In this document: one piece after another, positions 1 through 8,172 of the stretch
Layout: each line of letters opens with the position of its first letter
How positions within the stretch are numbered: the first letter of the stretch is position 1
DNA from: Enterovirga aerilata
GTDB taxonomy: Bacteria > Pseudomonadota > Alphaproteobacteria > Rhizobiales > Beijerinckiaceae
Assembly: GCF_013044135.1 (NCBI RefSeq)
Contig: NZ_JABEPP010000001.1
Location: 372,001 to 436,000 of the forward strand
Length of the DNA stretch: 64,000 bases
Direction: 5' to 3'
The notes under the pieces: model-generated
What the model saw: only the letters and a program-made list of their open reading frames with translations
What the model was told of the DNA's origin: nothing
Database searches by the model: none
Translations under genes and position numbers: made by a program

Positions 1-87
1 AAAAGTCCCGAGCGGAACGGTCGCGGCGGGCTGGAGCCCGTGCGCTACGACGACTGGGAGATCGGCGGCCGCGCGGTCGATTTCTGA
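1..87 (+). CDS. C-terminal end of a DUF1674 / SDHAF4-like protein (5' truncated)
   Basis: Only the last 28 codons are in the window. The reading frame from base 1 ends with the pattern EPVRYDDWEIGGRAVDF followed by TGA. This is the conserved tail of the DUF1674 family, whose typical end is EPTRYGDWE..GR..DF. Eukaryotic members (SDHAF4) help assemble succinate dehydrogenase by binding the flavinylated subunit, and the bacterial members are usually small and uncharacterised. The first position of the RYGDW motif is kept, but G is replaced by D. The start and total length lie outside the window. The family call rests on this short motif alone. Confidence 0.7.
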   Translation, partial: KSPERNGRGGLEPVRYDDWEIGGRAVDF

Positions 88-158
88 GGCCGGCGGCGCC
101 GATTGCGGGAGGCCGGGACGCCGCCTAAAGCTGCAGCAAAGCTTGAGGGGAGGGGCAG

Positions 159-1781
159 GTGTCCGCCTACGACCGCGATCTCGACCGCAATCCGGCGAAC
201 CACCAGCCGCTCACGCCGCTGCAGTTCCTCGAACGCGCCGCGGGGGCCTTCCCGGACCGCACGGCCGTCATCCACGGCGGGCTGCGCCGCTCCTATGCCG
301 AGTTCTACGCTCGCACCCGCCGCCTCGCCTCGGCCCTTGCGAAGCGCGGCATCGGGCGCGGCGATACGGTCGCGGCGGTCCTCGCCAACACCCCGGCTAT
401 GCTCGAATGCCATTACGGCGTGCCGATGTGCGGGGCGGTGCTCAACACCCTGAACACCCGTCTGGACGCGGCCACCATCGCCTTCTCGCTCGACCACGGC
501 GAGGCCAAGGTCCTCATCACGGACCGCGAATTCTCACCCGTCGTGCAGGCAGCGCTCGCCCGGGCGAGCGTGAAGCCGCTCGTCATCGACTACGACGATC
601 CCGAGTTCGACGGCCCCGGCGAGCGCCTCGGCGCCATCGAGTACGAGAGCTTCCTGGCGGAGGGCGACCCGGATTTCGCCTGGCTGCCGCCGGACGACGA
701 ATGGGACGCGATCGCGCTGAACTACACCTCGGGGACCACGGGCGACCCCAAGGGCGTCGTCTACCATCACCGCGGCGCCTATCTCACGGCCATCGGCAAC
801 ATCCTGTCCGCCAGCATGGGCCGGCACCCGGTCTATCTCTGGACGCTGCCGATGTTCCACTGCAACGGCTGGTGCTTCCCCTGGACGATCTCCGTGCTCG
901 CGGGCACGCATGTCTGTCTGCGCTGGGTGCGGGCGAAGGCGATGTTCGACGCCATCGCGGAACACGGCGTCACGCATCTCTGCGGCGCGCCGATCGTCAT
1001 GTCGACGCTGCTCAACGCCCCCGCCGCGGAGAGGCGGGAACTGCCGCACCGGGTCGAGTTCATCACGGCCGCGGCTCCGCCGCCCGAGGCGGTGCTCGCC
1101 GCGATGGCGGAGGCCGGGTTCAACGTGACCCATGTCTACGGCCTGACCGAGACCTACGGGCCTGCCGTCGTGAACGAGTGGCACGGCGAGTGGGACGACC
1201 TGCCTGCCACCGAGCGCGCGGCGCTCAAGTCCCGCCAAGGCATCCGCTACGTCCCGCTCGACGCCCTCGACGTCCTGGACCCGGAGACGATGCGGCCCGT
1301 CCCGGCGGACGGCGCGACGCTCGGCGAGGTCATGTTCCGCGGCAACGTGGTGATGAAGGGCTATCTCAAGAACCCGAAGGCGAGCGCGGCCGCCTTCGCG
1401 GGCGGCTGGTTCCACTCGGGCGACCTCGGCGTGAAGCACCCGGACGGCTACATCCAGCTCAAGGACCGCTCGAAGGACATCATCATCTCGGGCGGGGAGA
1501 ACATCTCGTCCATCGAGGTCGAGGAGGCGCTCTACAAGCATCCCGCCGTCCAGGCCGCCGCCGTCGTCGCGAAGCCGGACGAGAAATGGGGCGAGACGCC
1601 CGTCGCCTTCGTCGAGCTGAAGCCGTCCGAGATGGTCTCGGCCGAGGAGATCGTCGCCTGGTGCCGGGCCAATCTCGCCCATTACAAGGCGCCCAGGCAC
1701 GTCGTCTTCACGGAGCTGCCCAAGACCTCGACGGGCAAGATCCAGAAGTTCCGCCTGCGCGAGATGGCGCGCGCGGTCTGA
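159..1781 (+). CDS. AMP-dependent acyl-CoA synthetase (fatty/carboxylic acid-CoA ligase)
   Basis: A 540-residue member of the ANL adenylating superfamily. It should activate a carboxylic acid with ATP to an acyl-adenylate and then form the CoA thioester. The P-loop signature YTSGTTGDPKG is at residues 189-199, the GLTET motif follows near residue 330, and the C-terminal PKTSTGK holds the adenylation lysine at residue 527. Length and layout fit medium-chain acyl-CoA or methylmercaptopropionate-CoA ligases (AlkK/DmdB type), but the substrate cannot be read from sequence. The start is a GTG placed just after a strong GAGGGGAGG ribosome site. The gene is not obviously in an operon, and a GCAA-loop hairpin follows 15 bases after the stop. 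Confidence 0.9.
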   Translation: MSAYDRDLDRNPANHQPLTPLQFLERAAGAFPDRTAVIHGGLRRSYAEFYARTRRLASALAKRGIGRGDTVAAVLANTPAMLECHYGVPMCGAVLNTLNTRLDAATIAFSLDHGEAKVLITDREFSPVVQAALARASVKPLVIDYDDPEFDGPGERLGAIEYESFLAEGDPDFAWLPPDDEWDAIALNYTSGTTGDPKGVVYHHRGAYLTAIGNILSASMGRHPVYLWTLPMFHCNGWCFPWTISVLAGTHVCLRWVRAKAMFDAIAEHGVTHLCGAPIVMSTLLNAPAAERRELPHRVEFITAAAPPPEAVLAAMAEAGFNVTHVYGLTETYGPAVVNEWHGEWDDLPATERAALKSRQGIRYVPLDALDVLDPETMRPVPADGATLGEVMFRGNVVMKGYLKNPKASAAAFAGGWFHSGDLGVKHPDGYIQLKDRSKDIIISGGENISSIEVEEALYKHPAVQAAAVVAKPDEKWGETPVAFVELKPSEMVSAEEIVAWCRANLAHYKAPRHVVFTELPKTSTGKIQKFRLREMARAV

Positions 1782-1795
1782 GGCCGGACCGGGAA

Positions 1796-1819
1796 CCGCC
1801 GCCTCGCAAGAGGCGGCGG
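1796..1819 (+). terminator. Hairpin terminator after the acyl-CoA synthetase
   Basis: A perfect 10-bp stem (CCGCCGCCTC paired with GAGGCGGCGG) closes a GCAA tetraloop. It begins 15 bases after the acyl-CoA synthetase stop. There is no run of T after it, so termination strength is uncertain, but the same structure could also serve the convergent small gene at 1849-2022. Confidence 0.65.
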
Positions 1820-1848
1820 CGGGGATCGTCAGGCTGTCTCGGCGTGCC

Positions 1849-2022
1849 TCAATGGGCCGTCCGCTTCAGGCGGTAGATCTCGTCCTTAAGCTGCAGTTTC
1901 CGTCGCTTCAGCTCCGCAAGCCGCGTCGTGTCGGCGGAGGGACGTGCGGCGGCATCGTGGATCTCACGCTCGAGCGCCTCGTGCTTCCTCTCGAGCTCGG
2001 ACAGATGGTTCTGCAGCGGCAT
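1849..2022 (-). CDS. DUF465 (YdcH-like) small coiled-coil protein
   Basis: A 57-residue acidic/basic helical protein containing the pattern ELERKHEALEREI in the N-terminal half and ELKRRKLQLKDEIYRLKR at the end. This is the standard layout of the DUF465/YdcH family, a short antiparallel helical hairpin of unknown function widespread in proteobacteria. An excellent ribosome site (GGCGAGGAGAACTAA) precedes the ATG. It is divergent from a second DUF465 gene at 2192; such divergent or adjacent pairs are common in Rhizobiales. Confidence 0.85.
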   Translation of the reverse strand: MPLQNHLSELERKHEALEREIHDAAARPSADTTRLAELKRRKLQLKDEIYRLKRTAH

Positions 2023-2191
2023 TTAGTTCTCCTCGCCTAGTGCCAGTGCCCCCAGATCTCGTCGTTGATTCGTGGCCAAGCTGTGGCATCCAGCCGCAGA
2101 TTGACGGGCCATCAGCCTTGCTGAGATGGCCATGCGAAAGCATAGTCGCAACCGCCTTCGGGCGCTAGGACTGCGACGCTCGGGAGCCGCG

Positions 2192-2410
2192 ATGGTGCTG
2201 GAACAGGACGATGATCCCGTGGCCGCGATGCAGGCCGAGCTGTCGCGGCTGAAGCAGGAACACCGGGATCTCGATTCGGCCATCGATGCGCTGGAGAACA
2301 TGGTCGGCGGCGACCAGCTGCAGGTGCAGCGTCTCAAGAAACGGAAGCTGATCCTGAAGGATCGCATCTCCTTCCTGGAGGACCAGCTCACGCCCGACAT
2401 CATCGCCTGA
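2192..2410 (+). CDS. DUF465 (YdcH-like) small protein, second copy
   Basis: A 72-residue protein with the pattern EHRDLDSAIDALE in its first half and QRLKKRKLILKDRISFLED near the end, finishing in PDIIA; this is a clear DUF465 family member. The ATG at 2192 was chosen because a GGGAG site lies six bases upstream and the residues before it (in frame back to an ATG at 2126) are arginine-rich and unlike the family. It faces the first DUF465 gene across a short divergent intergenic region. Its stop overlaps the end of the convergent diguanylate cyclase gene by 11 bases. Function unknown. Confidence 0.8.
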   Translation: MVLEQDDDPVAAMQAELSRLKQEHRDLDSAIDALENMVGGDQLQVQRLKKRKLILKDRISFLEDQLTPDIIA

Positions 2411-3017
2411 GGATTTCGGCGGCGCGCGCCGCCTTCCGCTCGCGCTTGCGGCGGTACATGGCGGCGTCCGCGCGGGCGAGCGCCGCCTCGGGCTCGTCCT
2501 CCGGCCGGATGGCGGCCGCCCCGATCGAGGCCTCCACGGTCAGGTCCGGCTCCGGCAGCGGGGTTCCGGCCAGGACCGCCTCCAGCGCCTCCGCCTTCTG
2601 CCGCGCGAGCGCCTCGTCGACCCGCCAGAGCAGGACGGCGAACTCGTCGCCGCCGAGCCGACCGATGACGTCGGAGGCGCGCAGATTGGCCTTCAGGCAG
2701 GCCGCGACGTGCTTCAGCGCGCGGTCCCCGACCTCGTGGCCATGGGTGTCGTTGATCGGCTTGAACCGGTCGAGGTCGACGAAGAGGAGGCCGGCCGGCA
2801 TCTTGTAGCGCCGGACGAACGAGACGGCGCGGGCGAGGTCGCGCATGAAGCCGCGCCGGTTGAGCAGGCCGGTCAGCGGATCCTCGACGGAAGCCGCCGC
2901 GAGCGCCTCCTTCTCCGCCTCGACCTTGCGGAGTTCGCAGGCGAGCCGCCGGATCTCGGCGCGCAGGCGCCGAATCTCCTCCGACGGCTCGCGAGCTCTC
3001 CTGGCCGGCTGCCTCAT
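2400..3017 (-). CDS. GGDEF-domain diguanylate cyclase
   Basis: A 205-residue cytoplasmic protein: an N-terminal coiled coil rich in R/E (about residues 10-40) and then one GGDEF domain (about 43-200). The active-site loop is an intact GGDEF at residues 122-126, so the protein should make cyclic di-GMP from GTP. An RxxD inhibitory (I-site) motif, R113-A-S-D116, sits exactly five residues before the active loop, so product inhibition is likely. No sensor domain or membrane segment is present, which suggests activation through the coiled coil or a partner. Downstream flagellar and chemotaxis genes in this window show that the organism is motile, a usual target of cyclic di-GMP. Confidence 0.9.
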   Translation of the reverse strand: MRQPARRAREPSEEIRRLRAEIRRLACELRKVEAEKEALAAASVEDPLTGLLNRRGFMRDLARAVSFVRRYKMPAGLLFVDLDRFKPINDTHGHEVGDRALKHVAACLKANLRASDVIGRLGGDEFAVLLWRVDEALARQKAEALEAVLAGTPLPEPDLTVEASIGAAAIRPEDEPEAALARADAAMYRRKRERKAARAAEILRR

Positions 3018-3131
3018 GTCGGGAGGTTAAGGCTAGGGCCCTTAAGCCTTTCTCAGCCGCTTGCCCCGAATTGTGCGCTCCTCTAATCGGCCCTCTCCGG
3101 GCCGGGGCGCGCCCGGCGGACGGAGCCGGGC

Positions 3132-3629
3132 ATGAGTGCGGGTGCGCCACCCGTCGCGATCATCATGGGCAGCCAGTCGGACTGGGCGACGATGCGGCAC
3201 GCGGCCGAGACGCTCGACGCGCTCGGGGTGCCGCACGACGACCGGATCGTCTCCGCCCACCGCACGCCGGACCGGCTCTTCGCCTTCGCCAAGGGCGCGC
3301 GCGATGCCGGGTTCAAGGTCATCATCGCGGGCGCGGGCGGTGCGGCCCATCTTCCCGGCATGGCGGCGGCCATGACGACTCTGCCCGTCCTCGGCGTGCC
3401 GGTCGAATCGAAGGCGCTCTCCGGCCAGGACAGCCTGCTCTCCATCGTCCAGATGCCGGCCGGCGTACCCGTCGGCACGCTCGCGATCGGCCGCGCGGGA
3501 GCCGTGAACGCGGCCCTGCTCGCGGCGTCCATCCTGGCCCTGGAGGACAGGGCGCTCTCCGAGCGGCTCGACGCCTGGCGGCGCGCCCGCACGGAGGAGG
3601 TCGCCGAGCGGCCCCGCGACGATGCCTGA
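3132..3629 (+). CDS. purE: N5-carboxyaminoimidazole ribonucleotide mutase PurE
   Basis: A 165-residue class I PurE, the usual length. It converts N5-carboxy-AIR to 4-carboxy-AIR in de novo purine synthesis. Family motifs are intact: GSQSDW at residues 13-18, SAHRTP at 41-46 (the histidine is the catalytic acid/base) and [12 protein letters not shown] at 66-77. The gene overlaps purK by eight bases, so the two are co-translated, as expected for partners catalysing successive steps. A 22-base inverted repeat at 3029-3050, between the divergent GGDEF gene and purE, may mark the control region. Confidence 0.96.
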   Translation: MSAGAPPVAIIMGSQSDWATMRHAAETLDALGVPHDDRIVSAHRTPDRLFAFAKGARDAGFKVIIAGAGGAAHLPGMAAAMTTLPVLGVPVESKALSGQDSLLSIVQMPAGVPVGTLAIGRAGAVNAALLAASILALEDRALSERLDAWRRARTEEVAERPRDDA

Positions 3630-4710
3630 CCGGCTCGCGCCCGGCGCCACGATCGGGATTCTGGGCGGCGGCCAGCTCGGCCGCATGCTGGCGCTCGCCG
3701 CCGCCAATCTCGGGCTGAAGTCGCATATTTTCTGCCCCGATCCGCATTCGCCGGCCTTCGACGTCGCGGCCGCGCGCACGGTCGCCGAATACGACGACGA
3801 GACGGCCCTGCGCGCATTCGCGGAGGCCGTGGACGTCGTCACCTACGAGTTCGAGAACGTGCCGGCCCGCACGGCCGAGGTCGTCGCCGCTTCGCGCCCG
3901 CTCCATCCGGGCGCCCGGGCGCTCGCGACCGCACAGGACCGCCTGGCGGAGAAGACCTTCGCGGCGGAGCTCGGCATCCCGACGGCTCCGTTCCGGGCGG
4001 TGGCGAGCGAAGCCGAGCTCGCGCGGGCTCTGGGCGAGCTCGGCGCGCCCGCCATCCTGAAGACGCGCCGCTTCGGCTACGACGGCAAGGGCCAGGTGAG
4101 GATCGAGCCGGGCATGGCGGCCGGTGAGGCCTGGGCGCATCTCGGCGGCGCCCCCGCCATCCTGGAGGGCTTCGTGGCCTTCTCGCGCGAGATCTCGATC
4201 GTCGCCGCGCGCGGCCGCGACGGCGCCTTCGCGGCCTACGAGCCGTGCTGGAACGAGCACCGGAACGGCATCCTGGACGTGACGCGGCTTCCGGCCGGGC
4301 TGCCGTCCGCGGCAGAGCGGGCCGCGGTCGACGCCGCGCAGGCCATAGCCGAGGCGCTCGATTACGTGGGCGTCATCGCGGTCGAGATGTTCGTGGTCGG
4401 GGAGGGCGAGCGGGCGTCGGTCGCCGTGAACGAGATCGCGCCGCGCGTCCACAATTCCGGCCATTGGACGATCGAGGGCGCCGAGACCTCGCAGTTCGAG
4501 CAGCATGTCCGGGCGATCTGCGGCTGGCCGCTGGGATCGACCGCGCGCCGGGGCCGGATCGAGATGCGCAACCTGATCGGAGCCGAGATCGAGGCCTGGT
4601 CCGAGATCCTCGCACAGCCGGGCGCGCACCTGCACCATTACGGCAAGGCGAAGGCCCGGCCGGGCCGCAAGATGGGCCATGTCACCGTGGTGGCGCCGGA
4701 GGGGACTTAG
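3622..4710 (+). CDS. purK: N5-carboxyaminoimidazole ribonucleotide synthase PurK
   Basis: A 362-residue ATP-grasp enzyme that carboxylates AIR with bicarbonate and ATP, feeding its product to PurE. The N-terminal nucleotide-binding loop GGGQLGRM begins at residue 15. The ATP-grasp core carries [10 protein letters not shown], and the metal-binding [13 protein letters not shown] starts at N270, all as in PurK. It begins with ATG inside the last codons of purE. Downstream, 148 bases separate it from rpsU, enough for a separate promoter. Confidence 0.96.
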   Translation: MPDRLAPGATIGILGGGQLGRMLALAAANLGLKSHIFCPDPHSPAFDVAAARTVAEYDDETALRAFAEAVDVVTYEFENVPARTAEVVAASRPLHPGARALATAQDRLAEKTFAAELGIPTAPFRAVASEAELARALGELGAPAILKTRRFGYDGKGQVRIEPGMAAGEAWAHLGGAPAILEGFVAFSREISIVAARGRDGAFAAYEPCWNEHRNGILDVTRLPAGLPSAAERAAVDAAQAIAEALDYVGVIAVEMFVVGEGERASVAVNEIAPRVHNSGHWTIEGAETSQFEQHVRAICGWPLGSTARRGRIEMRNLIGAEIEAWSEILAQPGAHLHHYGKAKARPGRKMGHVTVVAPEGT

Positions 4711-4858
4711 CGCGCGATTTCGGCGGCTGCGCTTCTGGACAGGCCGCGGCGATTCTGCTATCGGGACGCCCTTCGGCGGAGGCCTGCGCGTTCCGCGCCC
4801 TTTGCCGTTTCCGAAATTCGCGCTGGTCGCCGGCGACAGAGGCTTTCGAGGAGCACGC

Positions 4859-5167
4859 GTGCAGGTTCTCGTTCGGGACAACAACGTCGATCAGGCGCTT
4901 CGCGCCCTGAAGAAGAAGATGCAGCGCGAGGGCATCTTCCGCGAGATGAAGCTCCGTGGCCATTACGAGAAGCCTTCGGAGAAGAGGGCACGCGAGAAGG
5001 CCGAGGCCGTGCGCCGCGCCCGCAAGCTCATTCGCAAGCGCATGCAGCGCGAGGGCCTGCTGCCGTCCAAGCCGAAGGCTCCGCCGCGCGGCGGCGCGCG
5101 TCCGGGCCGTCCGGGCGAGGCTCGCCCGCTGGCTCCGCGTCCGGTCGCTGCGGCCCCTGCGGTCTGA
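4859..5167 (+). CDS. rpsU: 30S ribosomal protein S21
   Basis: A 102-residue S21 beginning with a GTG codon, [20 protein letters not shown] in translation, then the basic [12 protein letters not shown] helix. S21 sits near the anti-Shine-Dalgarno end of 16S rRNA and takes part in initiation. A GAGGAG site five bases upstream decides the start. The core is about 70 residues. The last 30 residues form a low-complexity P/R/A/G tail (from about residue 73 to the terminal APAV), an extension seen in several alphaproteobacteria. Confidence 0.95.
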   Translation: MQVLVRDNNVDQALRALKKKMQREGIFREMKLRGHYEKPSEKRAREKAEAVRRARKLIRKRMQREGLLPSKPKAPPRGGARPGRPGEARPLAPRPVAAAPAV

Positions 5168-5231
5168 CCTTTTTCAGGTTTTCCTAACCACGAGCCGACA
5201 CCTTCCGGCCGGCGGACGGGAGTTCAAGCTT

Positions 5232-6095
5232 ATGGTTGCCTCGGGACGGGGATTCGGGATCGTGGGCGCTGCGGCGCTGGCTGCGGCGCTCGCGGGATGC
5301 AACACCGTCGGGCAGGGCGCGCGCGGCCCGCAGGTCGCGGTGGTCGAGGAGGACAAGGGGACGGCCTCGATCAACATCGAGTCGCTCTCCGACGTCGTCC
5401 GGCGCAACCCGAACGACGCGAGCGCCCTGAACACGCGGGGCGCCGCGCTCGCGCGGGTCGGCCGCTACGGCGATGCGATCGCCGATTTCAACAAGGCGCT
5501 CCAGATCGATCCGGGCAACGCGCCGGCCTACACGAATCGCGGGCTCGCGCATCGCCAGACCGGCCGCAACGACGCCGCCTATGCCGATTTCACCAAGGCG
5601 ATCCAGGCGGACCCGAACTACGGCCCGGCCTATATCGGCCGCGCGAACCTTCTGCGCGCGCAGGGCAATTACGATGCGGCCCTGGCCGATCTCAGCCAGG
5701 CGATCCGCCTGATGCCGGAATCGGCCGAGGTGCTCCATGCGCGCGGCCTCGTCTATCAGAAGATGGAGCGGCACCGCGAGGCGATCATCGATTTCGACGC
5801 CGCCATCGACCGCAACGCCTATGTGGCGGCGCCCTACGAGGCACGCGGCCAGAGCCTGATCGCGACGCGCCAGTACGACAAGGCGGTCGAGGACTTCAAC
5901 GCCGCCCTCAACGTCAACAACAAGGACGCGAGCGCCTGGGCGTGGCGCGGCCTCGCGCTCGAGCGGGCCGGCAAGCGCCAGGAGGCGATGGAGAGCTACA
6001 CGCGCGCCACCTCCATCGATCCGGGTAACAGCATCGCCAAGCAGGGCCTCGGCCGTCTCCAGGGCGGGATCGCCTCGCTCAATCCCTTCCGATAG
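5232..6095 (+). CDS. TPR-repeat lipoprotein
   Basis: A 287-residue lipoprotein. A short signal segment ends in the lipobox L20-A-G-C23, so it should be lipid-anchored, outer membrane or periplasmic side. The rest is about six tetratricopeptide repeats with the usual spacing (recurrent A..D...A....P pattern, for example YGDAIADFNKALQIDPGNAP), running from about residue 55 to 275. Such NlpI-like proteins act as scaffolds for envelope enzymes. The ATG at 5232 was chosen because it gives the signal peptide directly and a GGGAG site precedes it; the frame upstream is arginine-rich shadow sequence. The end overlaps the convergent hydrolase gene by 17 bases. Confidence 0.88.
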   Translation: MVASGRGFGIVGAAALAAALAGCNTVGQGARGPQVAVVEEDKGTASINIESLSDVVRRNPNDASALNTRGAALARVGRYGDAIADFNKALQIDPGNAPAYTNRGLAHRQTGRNDAAYADFTKAIQADPNYGPAYIGRANLLRAQGNYDAALADLSQAIRLMPESAEVLHARGLVYQKMERHREAIIDFDAAIDRNAYVAAPYEARGQSLIATRQYDKAVEDFNAALNVNNKDASAWAWRGLALERAGKRQEAMESYTRATSIDPGNSIAKQGLGRLQGGIASLNPFR

Positions 6096-6954
6096 CGGGG
6101 CCGGGCCCGGCCTTCGCCTCGACCGGAAGCTTCGCCTCGATCTCGGCCAGGAAGCTGCGGACGGCGTCGATCCCGCCGCTCTCCAGGATGGTTTCGTGCC
6201 CGACGCCGGGGAGGCGCAGGTAGCGCTTCGGCTCGTTGGCGGCCGCATGGAGCAGCTCCGACAGCGCGATCGGGATCACGGCGTCAGCCTCGCCGTGCAT
6301 GACGAGGAGCGGCACCTTGATGTCGCCGATCCGGTCGATCGAGCGGAACTGGTCACGCATGAGGAGCGCGACGGGCAGATACCAGAACATCCCCCTGGCA
6401 ATGTCGGCCGTGGACGTATAGGGCGCGTCCAGGATCACGCCCCCGACCTCGCGCTCCGTCGCGAGCCGCACGGCGACGCCGGTCCCGAGCGATTCGCCAT
6501 AGAGCACGATGCGCTGCGGCGCGTATGAGCTCAGCCAGTCGCGCGCGGCCCTGGCGTCCTCGCGCAGGCCCTCCTCGGAGGGGGCGCCGGTCGAGCCCGA
6601 ATAGCCGCGATAGCTCACGATCAGGATGCCGCGGCCGTCCTGCGTGAGCAGCCGGACCCGGTCCCGCCGGTTCAGCAGGCTCCCGCCATTGCCGTGGAAG
6701 TAGAGGACGAGTGCCCGCCCGGGTTCAGGCGGCTTCCACCAGCCCACGAGCCGCTCGCCGTCGCGGGTCACGATCACGACGTCCTGCACGTCGGGAAGCC
6801 CGGCCTGCGCGGCCGGGACCCGGAGGCCGGAGGCCGGAAACAGCAGCCGGCGCTGCTGCGTGTAGATCAGGGCCAGGACCGCCACATAGGCAAGGATGCC
6901 GAAGGCGACCGTCCAGGCGAGGATGCGGAGAAGGCCGGATCCGGCGCTGTCCAT
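6079..6954 (-). CDS. Membrane-anchored alpha/beta hydrolase (ABHD13/BEM46-like)
   Basis: A 291-residue serine hydrolase. One N-terminal transmembrane segment (about residues 8-30) anchors it, and the catalytic domain follows. The oxyanion-side HGNGG is at 87-91, the nucleophile elbow GESLG at 153-157 (Ser155), an acidic residue at Asp224 in GEADAVI and the histidine at 253 in GVGHE. The spacing matches the BEM46/ABHD13 group of alpha/beta hydrolases, whose substrates are mostly unknown. It is divergent from the metallopeptidase gene at 7051, with a 96-base shared upstream region, and overlaps the convergent TPR gene. Confidence 0.88.
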   Translation of the reverse strand: MDSAGSGLLRILAWTVAFGILAYVAVLALIYTQQRRLLFPASGLRVPAAQAGLPDVQDVVIVTRDGERLVGWWKPPEPGRALVLYFHGNGGSLLNRRDRVRLLTQDGRGILIVSYRGYSGSTGAPSEEGLREDARAARDWLSSYAPQRIVLYGESLGTGVAVRLATEREVGGVILDAPYTSTADIARGMFWYLPVALLMRDQFRSIDRIGDIKVPLLVMHGEADAVIPIALSELLHAAANEPKRYLRLPGVGHETILESGGIDAVRSFLAEIEAKLPVEAKAGPGPAIGRD

Positions 6955-7050
6955 GTGGCTGCGTGCGCTGTCTGCCGAGACTTCAGGAACAATGTGGCCC
7001 GGCCGCGATTGTTCGGGCCGTCTCCCCGAACAGAACGATCGAGCCCGGGT

Positions 7051-8124
7051 ATGAAGCTCTTCAAGTGCCCGCATTGCGGGCAGCTGCTCTACTTCGAGAA
7101 CGTGAAGTGCGAGCGCTGCGGTCACCGCCTGGGCTACATCCCCGAGGCGGGATACCTGACCGCGCTGGAACCGCAGGACGACGGAACCTGGCGCTCGCTC
7201 CGCCCGGACGGAGCGCGCTACAGGTTCTGCTCCAATGCCGAATACGACGTCTGCAACTGGCTGGTCCCGGCCGAAAGCCCGGACACGCTGTGCCGCGCCT
7301 GCCGGCACAACCGCACCGTCCCGAATCTTGGCCGCCCGGGCGCGCAGCTCGCCTGGCGCAAGATCGAGGAGGCCAAGCACCGGCTGTTCTACCAGCTCCT
7401 CCGGCTGGGCCTGCCGACGCCCGCGGAGGGCGAGGCGAAGGAGCCGCTCATCTTCGACTTCCTGGCCGACCCCCCCACACCGGACGGTCCCAGGGTCCTC
7501 ACCGGCCATGACGACGGCCTGATCACGATCGCGCTGGCCGAGGCGGACGATGCCGAGCGCGAGCGGCGCCGGGCCGCAATGGGCGAGCCCTACCGCACCC
7601 TGCTCGGCCATTTCCGGCACGAGGTCGGGCACTTCTATTGGGATCTCCTGGTCCGCGACGGCGGACGGCTCGCCGAATGCCGCGCCGTCTTCGGGAACGA
7701 CGAGGAGGATTACGGCGAGGCGCTCAAGCGCCACTACGAGGAGGGCGTGCCCGAGAACTGGCGGGAGAGCTACATCTCGGCCTATGCCACGACCCATGCC
7801 TGGGAGGATTTCGCCGAGACCTGGGCGCATTACCTCCACATCATCGACTGCCTGGAGATGGCGCGCGCCTTCGGGATCAGCGTGCAGGCGCGCGCGGACG
7901 ATACGGGGCTGATCGCGGCCGATGCGGATGTGGACGTCTACGGGCCGGGAGATTTCGCGCCGATCGTGCAGACCTGGTTGCCCATCGCCTTCGCGCTGAA
8001 CAGCGTGAACCGCTGCATGGGCCAGACTGACCTCTACCCGTTCGTGCTCTCGCCGCCTGTCGTGCGGAAGCTCGGCTTCATCCACTGGCTGGTCCACGAC
8101 CACCGCAGCCGCACCAGCGGTTGA
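7051..8124 (+). CDS. Putative zinc-binding metallopeptidase (COG4307 type)
   Basis: A 357-residue cytoplasmic protein. It starts with a zinc ribbon (CPHCG at residues 6-10 and CERCG near 25), has a further cysteine cluster (CRACRHN) near residue 90, and carries a metallopeptidase helix HEVGHFYW with H190-E-V-G-H194. This is the layout of the putative zinc-binding metallopeptidase family (COG4307), whose substrate is unknown. Length and domain order are typical. The ATG at 7051 directly gives the conserved start of the family. The TGA stop lies inside the palindrome at 8121-8133 that probably controls the next gene. Confidence 0.87.
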   Translation: MKLFKCPHCGQLLYFENVKCERCGHRLGYIPEAGYLTALEPQDDGTWRSLRPDGARYRFCSNAEYDVCNWLVPAESPDTLCRACRHNRTVPNLGRPGAQLAWRKIEEAKHRLFYQLLRLGLPTPAEGEAKEPLIFDFLADPPTPDGPRVLTGHDDGLITIALAEADDAERERRRAAMGEPYRTLLGHFRHEVGHFYWDLLVRDGGRLAECRAVFGNDEEDYGEALKRHYEEGVPENWRESYISAYATTHAWEDFAETWAHYLHIIDCLEMARAFGISVQARADDTGLIAADADVDVYGPGDFAPIVQTWLPIAFALNSVNRCMGQTDLYPFVLSPPVVRKLGFIHWLVHDHRSRTSG

Positions 8125-8133
8125 CTCAGTCAA
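8121..8133. promoter_or_regulatory. Probable MarR-type operator palindrome
   Basis: TTGACTCAGTCAA is a perfect palindrome of two 6-base arms around one central base. It lies 40 bases before the start of the MarR-GNAT fusion gene. MarR proteins usually bind such palindromes in their own promoters, so autoregulation is a reasonable inference. The left arm also resembles a -35 TTGACT element, so binding there would block transcription. No binding evidence exists here. Confidence 0.5.
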
Positions 8134-8172
8134 GTAATCCGATCAGCTTCGCTCCTCCACGCGGAGGGTGCG

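Noticed and set aside
534..1700. Long minus-strand open frame over the acyl-CoA synthetase
   Set aside because: It is the GC-driven antisense shadow of a well-recognised enzyme: R/G/D-rich, no motif, no ribosome site.
3029..3050. Inverted repeat AAGGCT...AGCCTT as a purine (PurR or riboswitch) control site
   Set aside because: Only six-base arms, no PurR consensus and no riboswitch fold; too weak to list as its own feature.
6955..8133. Extension of the alpha/beta hydrolase frame to 8133
   Set aside because: It lies antisense to the metallopeptidase; the hydrolase starts at 6954 with its membrane anchor.
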